A DNA stretch of 64,000 nucleotides from Acheta domesticus. Lineage: Eukaryota > Arthropoda > Insecta > Orthoptera > Gryllidae. The notes under the pieces are model-generated. The model worked only from the letters and a program-made list of their open reading frames with translations, did not search any database and was not told the DNA's origin. Of the stretch, positions 59,041-64,000 are shown piece by piece. Location: assembly GCA_031308135.1 (NCBI GenBank), contig JAHLJT010000631.1, positions 7,755,286-7,819,285 of the forward strand, given 5' to 3'. The position numbers were made by a program, and so were the translations under genes. Each line of letters starts with the position of its first letter. Positions within the stretch are counted from its first letter, which is position 1.

Positions 59041-59551
59041 TACGCCAGTGAATTTCACTTGAAATTCGGCCTACACTAAGAGATTCCACACTGCCCAACA
59101 CTCAAAGGCGAAATGGATATGATTGATGACCAGAGGGTCATCAATTCTTAGTCTTCCTAGTCTTAGTCTTCCTATACGTGTTTCTTTTACTGAACCTTAA
59201 TATATTAAAAGTCAGCGTTTGTGTAAAGACAGCTGAAATTGGTTTTGTTTTGGGTAGCTGGCACAGCGCATTGGGTCAGGCACAACAGCCTGCCTATGCA
59301 TTGAGAACCCTCTCCCCTCTGGTTGGCGCGCAATGCGAGTGAGAGGGCGATGTTTTCAGGGGAAGTAATGGTTGATGGTGGGAGCCACCCCTCCTGGCGC
59401 ATGCGCATTCGAAGGGAGATTTCTAAATTGTTCTGCTGCACAAAATTCGTGCTTCGTATGATGGGAGAAAGATAATAAAGGTATACTAGATAGCAGATAC
59501 CACGGTGGAAAATTATTTCCACCATGGCAGATACATAGAGCCAGTAGTAAT
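59041..59551. other. Unassigned DNA with a small satellite islet
   Basis: 'tcttagtcttcctagtctta' near 59146-59172 is a two- to three-copy outpost of the TAG-type satellite, 1.7 kb away from the main array. The open frame on the minus strand at 59205-59654 is unrecognised. Confidence 0.4.
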
Positions 59552-59650
59552 TGTAGCGTCGTGGCGCGTTAAACACGGACACAAACACGTGGCAGATGGC
59601 CGGATGTTTAACAAAGGGCGCGGAACGATGACACACTGGGACTTTCCGAG
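59552..59650 (+). mobile_element. LTR fragment (U3 end), same family as the solo LTR
   Basis: Starts TGTAGCGTCGTGGCGCG and continues 'ggcagatggccggatgttta', matching the minus-strand start of the solo LTR at 25084-25560 for about 90 bp. The remainder is missing, and a MITE begins at 59655. Confidence 0.75.
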
Positions 59651-59654
59651 CCAT

Positions 59655-59795
59655 CTAAAGCTAGCAGCGCCCAGAAACCAATCTCAACCAAACTATATCC
59701 AAAATTTTAGGCTAATTTTAGGCTAATTAAATGCTCTATTCCCGAATTTTAGGCTCCTCTAGATTTCCGAAAATCGTGGGCGCTGCTAGCTTTAG
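59655..59795. mobile_element. Short TIR element (MITE), 141 bp
   Basis: Left terminus CTAAAGCTAGCAGCGCCCA; right terminus is its exact inverse (59776-59795). The interior has repeats of 'attttaggctaa'. No clear target duplication, because another copy of the same terminus abuts the right end after a single T. Confidence 0.8.
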
Positions 59796-59816
59796 TCTAA
59801 AGCTAGCAGCGCCCAC
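59776..59816. repeat. Perfect 41-bp palindrome at element junction
   Basis: 20-nt arms (GTGGGCGCTGCTAGCTTTAG and its exact complement) around a single T at 59796. It arises where the right end of the 141-bp MITE meets another identical terminus facing the other way. Confidence 0.95.
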
Positions 59817-59845
59817 CCAGAATCTATCTCAAAATCAATTGTAAA

Positions 59846-60910
59846 ATCTGAAACCCATCCCAAAATTTAAGATTAATTTTAGGCTCTTGGAAAAAAATTA
59901 TCCCCGCCTTCAAATTCCAAAATTCAGGGCTGTACAAAGCGAAACAATTAACATTGGTTCTTACGGGTGAAATAACACCAAAATCAAAACACCTTAGGAA
60001 AAATCTGAAACCCCTCCCAAAAGTTAAGAATAATTTTAGGCTCTTGGAAAAAAATTATCCCCGCCTTCAAATTCAAAAAATCAGGACTGTACAAAGCGAA
60101 ACAATTAACATTGGTTCTTACGGGTGAAATAACACCAAAATCAAAAAACCTTAGGAAAAATCTGAAACCCCTCCCAAAAGTTAAGAATAATTTTAGGCTC
60201 TTGGAAAAAAATCATCCCCGCCTTCAAATTCCAAAAATTCAGGGCTGTACAAAGCGAAACAATTAACATTGGTTCTTACGGGTGAAATAACACCAAAATC
60301 AAAAAACCTTAGGAAAAATCTGAAACCCCTCCCAAGAGTTAAGAATAATTTTAGGCTCTTGGAAAAAAATCAACCCCGCCTTAAAATTCCAAAAATCAGG
60401 GCTGTACAAAGCGGAACAATAAACATTGGTTCTTAGGGGTGAAATAACACCAAAATCAAAAAACCTTAGGAAAAATCTGAAACACCTCCCAAAAGTTAAG
60501 AATAATTTTAGGCTCTTGGAAAAAAATCAACCCCGCCTTCAAATTCCAAAAATCAGGGCTGTACAAAGCGAAACAATTAACATTGGTTCTTACGGGTGAA
60601 ATAACATCAAAATCAAAAAACCTTAGGAAAAATCTGAAACCCCTCCCAAAAGTTAAGAATAATTTTAGGCTCTTGGAAAAAAATCAATCCCGCCTTCAAA
60701 TTCTAAAAATCAGGGCTGTACAAAGCGAAACAATTAACATTGGTTCTTACGGATGAAATAACACCAAAATCAAAAAACCTTAGGAAAAATCTGAAAGCCC
60801 TCCCAAAAGTTAAGAATAATTGTAGGCTCTTGGAAAAAAATTATCGCCGCCTTCAAATTCCAAAATTCAGGGCTGTACAAAGCGAAAAAATTAACATTGG
60901 TTCTTACGTG
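59846..60910 (+). repeat. Tandem array, seven units of ~157 bp
   Basis: 'ggctgtacaaagcgaaac' recurs at 59928, 60084, 60243, 60399, 60557, 60714 and 60871 (156-159 bp apart). Each unit also contains 'aattttaggctcttggaaaa' and 'cattggttcttacgggtgaa'. Units are very similar, so amplification was recent. 'aattttaggct' is shared with the neighbouring MITE, suggesting the array grew from inside such an element. Confidence 0.93.
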
Positions 60911-61104
60911 CGAATAAACGCAGCTCACTATGAAAGAACTCACTATGAAGAAAAAAATACATTTGAAGGAAAAATCTCCATCTGCAATTTTGTAGTTGGA
61001 GGAAGACGTTGAATAAAATTCAAAATTTTGCAATTTTTGAAAATTTAGAGTTTACCGTGAACGTCGTACCTATGTCACCATAATATGTGCATTTTACTCT
61101 GTTC

Positions 61105-61535
61105 TTACAAGAAATTTAAATAAAAATTTGGAGCAGTTTTTGAGAAAAGTTTAAAAACGTCCGGGGAGCTTCATGTAAAGTACCCCAAAATTTTATAGAA
61201 TCTTTTTCCAAATCTCAAAGCTTTCACTCAAACCAGATCGTGAGGAGAATATCCATTTTGGAAGAAATCGTACGTACGGTTTAGGTGCTAGCAGTGTTGA
61301 CGGACGGACGGATGGACGTTTTCCTTTCAGTTGGTTTTTGGGAATCAAGGACCAACAAAAAACGGGTTCTGGCTACACCACGTGTTAAGGGATTTTTTTT
61401 CTTAATTTAGCAACTGGATTTATCCAGTTTTTCGTCATCACGACCAGACAACTAATTTTTTGCTGGCGAAAATTCGCCATTTTCCCCGCAGCATTATATA
61501 ACTTTCCCTATACTACGTATATTACTCTGTATTTA
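61105..61535 (-). repeat. Interspersed repeat R4, copy 4 (inverted)
   Basis: Reverse complement of 26545-26975. Contains 'atccattttggaagaaatcg', a GGAC/GGAT run (61302-61317) and 'ggcgaaaattcgccatttt', itself a small palindrome. Confidence 0.78.
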
Positions 61536-62114
61536 AGTAGCGTTTATTGTCGACAGAACAATTTTTATACATAGTGGTAGTTTTGCACTACATGGCATGT
61601 ATATATTGGATGGTTGGAGAGTTCAAGATTGCTTTGACCTCTCTTGCGTTATTTATAATAGTCTGAGGATTTTTCTCTCTTGTGTAACTGACGCACCTGT
61701 TTTGTTTTATTTACACTATCATTACTTCAACAACCTACATCTAATTACAATTACTTCATAAGCGACTTTGTCGCGTCCTTATTGCTTTTATCTTCGAAAT
61801 TCTCTTATCCTGAAATGACCTGACACTAAGCACAGGTGTCACTGTCACGTCCTTGTTGTGCACTGATTACTATTTACACTATTTACATTTTAACTGCTCC
61901 ATCACTGCACCATCTTCTTTGACAGGGTGTAGGGGCATCGAGGGGCTCCGGGTGGTGGCGCGGGAGTTTTTAGGTGCGGATTGGCCTACGCCAGACGATG
62001 CCCGCGGCCGAGGCGGCCCCCGCCGGGCACAGTTTTATTTATTTACACACACGGCGGTATTCGGCAGGGACCAGGTCTGGACGGTGTGCTTGTAATAGCA
62101 GGCGCCACTACGTC
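61536..62114. other. Unassigned DNA with a GC-rich patch
   Basis: 61925-62035 is GC-rich ('gcccgcggccgaggcggccc'). Open frames in three phases, no supported gene. Confidence 0.35.
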
Positions 62115-62340
62115 GGTAAAGCTAGCACCCCCACTTTCTCAAAACTCAAAAATGCTTGCGCCATAATTTTGGGATAATTTTGGGCTAATTTCAGCCCCCT
62201 TCTAAAAATTTTGGGCTACCTCCCAACACCTTGAAATTCCGATTTCAAATTTTGGCCGGTAAAGCTAGCACCCCCACTTACTTAAAATTCAAATTTTTTG
62301 CACGGTCAAAACAAGTGAATTTTGGGCTTCTGGGGGCCAC
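62115..62340 (+). repeat. Tandem terminus-like units of ~144 bp
   Basis: CGGTAAAGCTAGCACCCCCAC occurs at about 62115 and again at about 62259. The interval contains 'ataattttgggctaatttc', a diverged version of the 141-bp MITE interior at 59655-59795. Confidence 0.65.
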
Positions 62341-63244
62341 TTTTCAAAATTTCGAAAAACACCCCTAAATACGAAAACAAAAAATCAAAACCACTCCTAA
62401 TTCTCAAATTTCAAAATTTCTCCCACCATAAGTTCGGGATATTTTTGGGCTCTTCAGTGACACCAGAAACATTATTTTGGTACCCTACAATCTCCTAAAT
62501 TAAGGTTAAAAATTGTGGGTTGTTAATTGAACACCCACCCGTACTGAAAATTCGAAAATATTTGTGTGGTCGTAAACGTGCGAAATTTTTGTTCCTTTTC
62601 AAAATTTCGAAACTCACCCCTACGTACAATAACAAAGATTTAAAACCATCCCAATAGCAACTCAACTCAAAAAATCTTGGGCCATAATTTTGGGTTCTTT
62701 AGTGTCATCAAAAAACACCCCGAAATCAACTTAGCAAAAAACGAGGATGGAGAAGCTAGAATCTCACTATCTCAAAACTAGGAAATCCGGAGAAACTTCA
62801 CATATATTCTGGGAGAATTATACCGTACACGTGTATTTCCAACATTAAAAAAGAAAAAAACTGTATTTGTTGAGAGTTTTACCATTTATTCGGACAGGAT
62901 CAATATCAAGCCTTGAAATAATTACTTTAATTCATTCCTATGTAAATATCCAACATGGACTTATTAAATATTTCATACAAGAAAAATTCTCTCCAAAAAG
63001 CAGCGACGAATTAAAAGATAAAATAGTTATTTAACTATACATCTACAATTCTAAAATCACAATCAATAATAGAGAAATCCAAAAATGTGAAAAGAATAAT
63101 GCCTAGTATAAAAGGCAAACTACATTTTTTCTCAATCTTTCATTCGTCAAAAAAAAAAAAAAAAAAGAAAACAAACTTAACTACAAATGTAAATATGGAA
63201 TTTACTAACAATTGAACACATACCAACAAATAAGATGCGATCTT
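62341..63244. other. AT-rich, degenerate repeat-like DNA
   Basis: Further 'ttttgggct' and 'aaaatttcgaaa' words suggest decayed continuation of the same repeat to about 62720. An A-run lies at 63150-63166. No gene. Confidence 0.4.
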
Positions 63245-64000
63245 GAAATAATTTGGGCATTGCCATGTTTTTCATGACAAAGAAAAGCAAAGTAAAAAAA
63301 CTGTCCGAAATTTATTTATTTATTTATTTATTTAGTCAAAAAACAGTAAAAACTGTATATGACGTGTGGGGAAAGAAATTTATCTGCGCACATTTTCTTG
63401 AGGGCCAGAATTTTATTAAAAAAAAAAATACTTACCGATCTCAAATATTTGTTGGGTTTTTTTCAAAACTAAACTACAGGTATTTCGCTTCAATCAATTC
63501 AATGTTCTACAAATAACATGCACATTATGGCAAAAAATCGCTACACGCATATCATTTTGGGGTAGATGCATTCTTTTTGAAAAGAATTGAATATTAATCA
63601 AAACACCCTATTTTCCTGCAAAATTCAATATTTGTGTTGTTATAAAACCTAAACTACAAGGATTTCGTTCCGGGCAATTTAATGTCATATACAACACATA
63701 ATAGGCAATACGGCTGTACTCTCTAATAATTTTGGACAACTCACTTTGTTTTAAAAAGATTGGAAAATTAGTGTAAAAACTATTATATAAATTTTGATCA
63801 TATTTTGGTTTATCACTAAATAAACTCCAAAATACTGTACTAATTCAGAAGAGGAATTTATTTAGAATTGCTCATACATTGGCCATCAATATGTCAACTT
63901 CAAATAATTTTGGACTAGATTCGTTCTTATTGAAAATGAAAGGAATATTAATCAAAACAGTCCCAACTTTTTTCCGATATTCAATATTTGTGTTACCTTA
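63245..64000 (+). repeat. Degenerate ~180-bp tandem repeat, runs off the window
   Basis: 'taattttggac/g' landmarks at about 63549, 63725 and 63901, 'actaaactacaggtattt' at 63466 with a relative at 63648, and 'gaatattaatcaaaacac' at 63588 with a relative at 63948 give spacings of 176-182 bp or twice that. A (TTTA)n run is at 63312-63334. The array continues past the end of the window. Confidence 0.7.

Noticed and set aside
59846..60910. CRISPR-like or other regularly spaced repeat array
   Set aside because: Units are head-to-tail with no unique spacers and the DNA is eukaryotic; it is an ordinary tandem satellite.

Overview
This is a non-coding-dominated stretch of a repeat-rich animal genome. 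It is most likely an insect and possibly a hemimetabolous one with a large genome. The evidence is eukaryotic: splice-site-bounded GC-rich exons in AT-rich DNA, tRNA-derived SINEs, hAT, piggyBac and Tc1/mariner-type elements, a solo LTR, non-LTR retrotransposon tails and large satellites. There is no bacterial gene organisation. I cannot name the species. Nearly all open frames here are chance frames in low-complexity DNA.

Gene content: only two segments look like host coding exons, both on the + strand. One (22769-23006) encodes an acidic and Gly/Ala-rich stretch bounded by a splice acceptor and a textbook GTGAGT donor. The other (34122-34772) encodes a 216-residue His/Ala/Pro-rich C-terminus ending in a stop codon. 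It is followed by about 4 kb of repeat-poor AT-rich DNA with several AATAAA signals, probably a long 3' UTR. They may belong to one gene, but the phases of the two exons do not join directly, so at least one exon or an alternative end is missing from my view. I do not recognise the protein.

Layout: 1-22.7 kb is a graveyard of mobile elements (three tRNA-derived SINE families, a 575-bp hAT element with intact 8-bp target duplication, a 615-bp piggyBac-type element in TTAA) plus C-rich minisatellites. 23-34 kb, the presumed intron, holds a solo LTR, a terminal-inverted-repeat element filled with ~187-bp tandem repeats, a SINE with a 12-bp target duplication next to a dead hAT transposase, and four palindromic MITEs, the last of which ends 24 bp before the terminal exon. 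39-45.8 kb holds more MITEs and interspersed repeats.

The most striking object is 45.86-57.48 kb: about 11.6 kb derived from one 13-bp monomer. It occurs in two versions, GTCTTTAGTCTTA and a variant with C in place of the monomer-final A's. The two alternate in blocks, form a ~1.3 kb higher-order repeat, and flip orientation once at about 53,789 to make a giant inverted array. 58-64 kb holds degenerate ~300-bp, ~157-bp and ~180-bp tandem arrays, a dead DDE transposase fragment and a perfect 41-bp palindrome where two related MITE termini abut.
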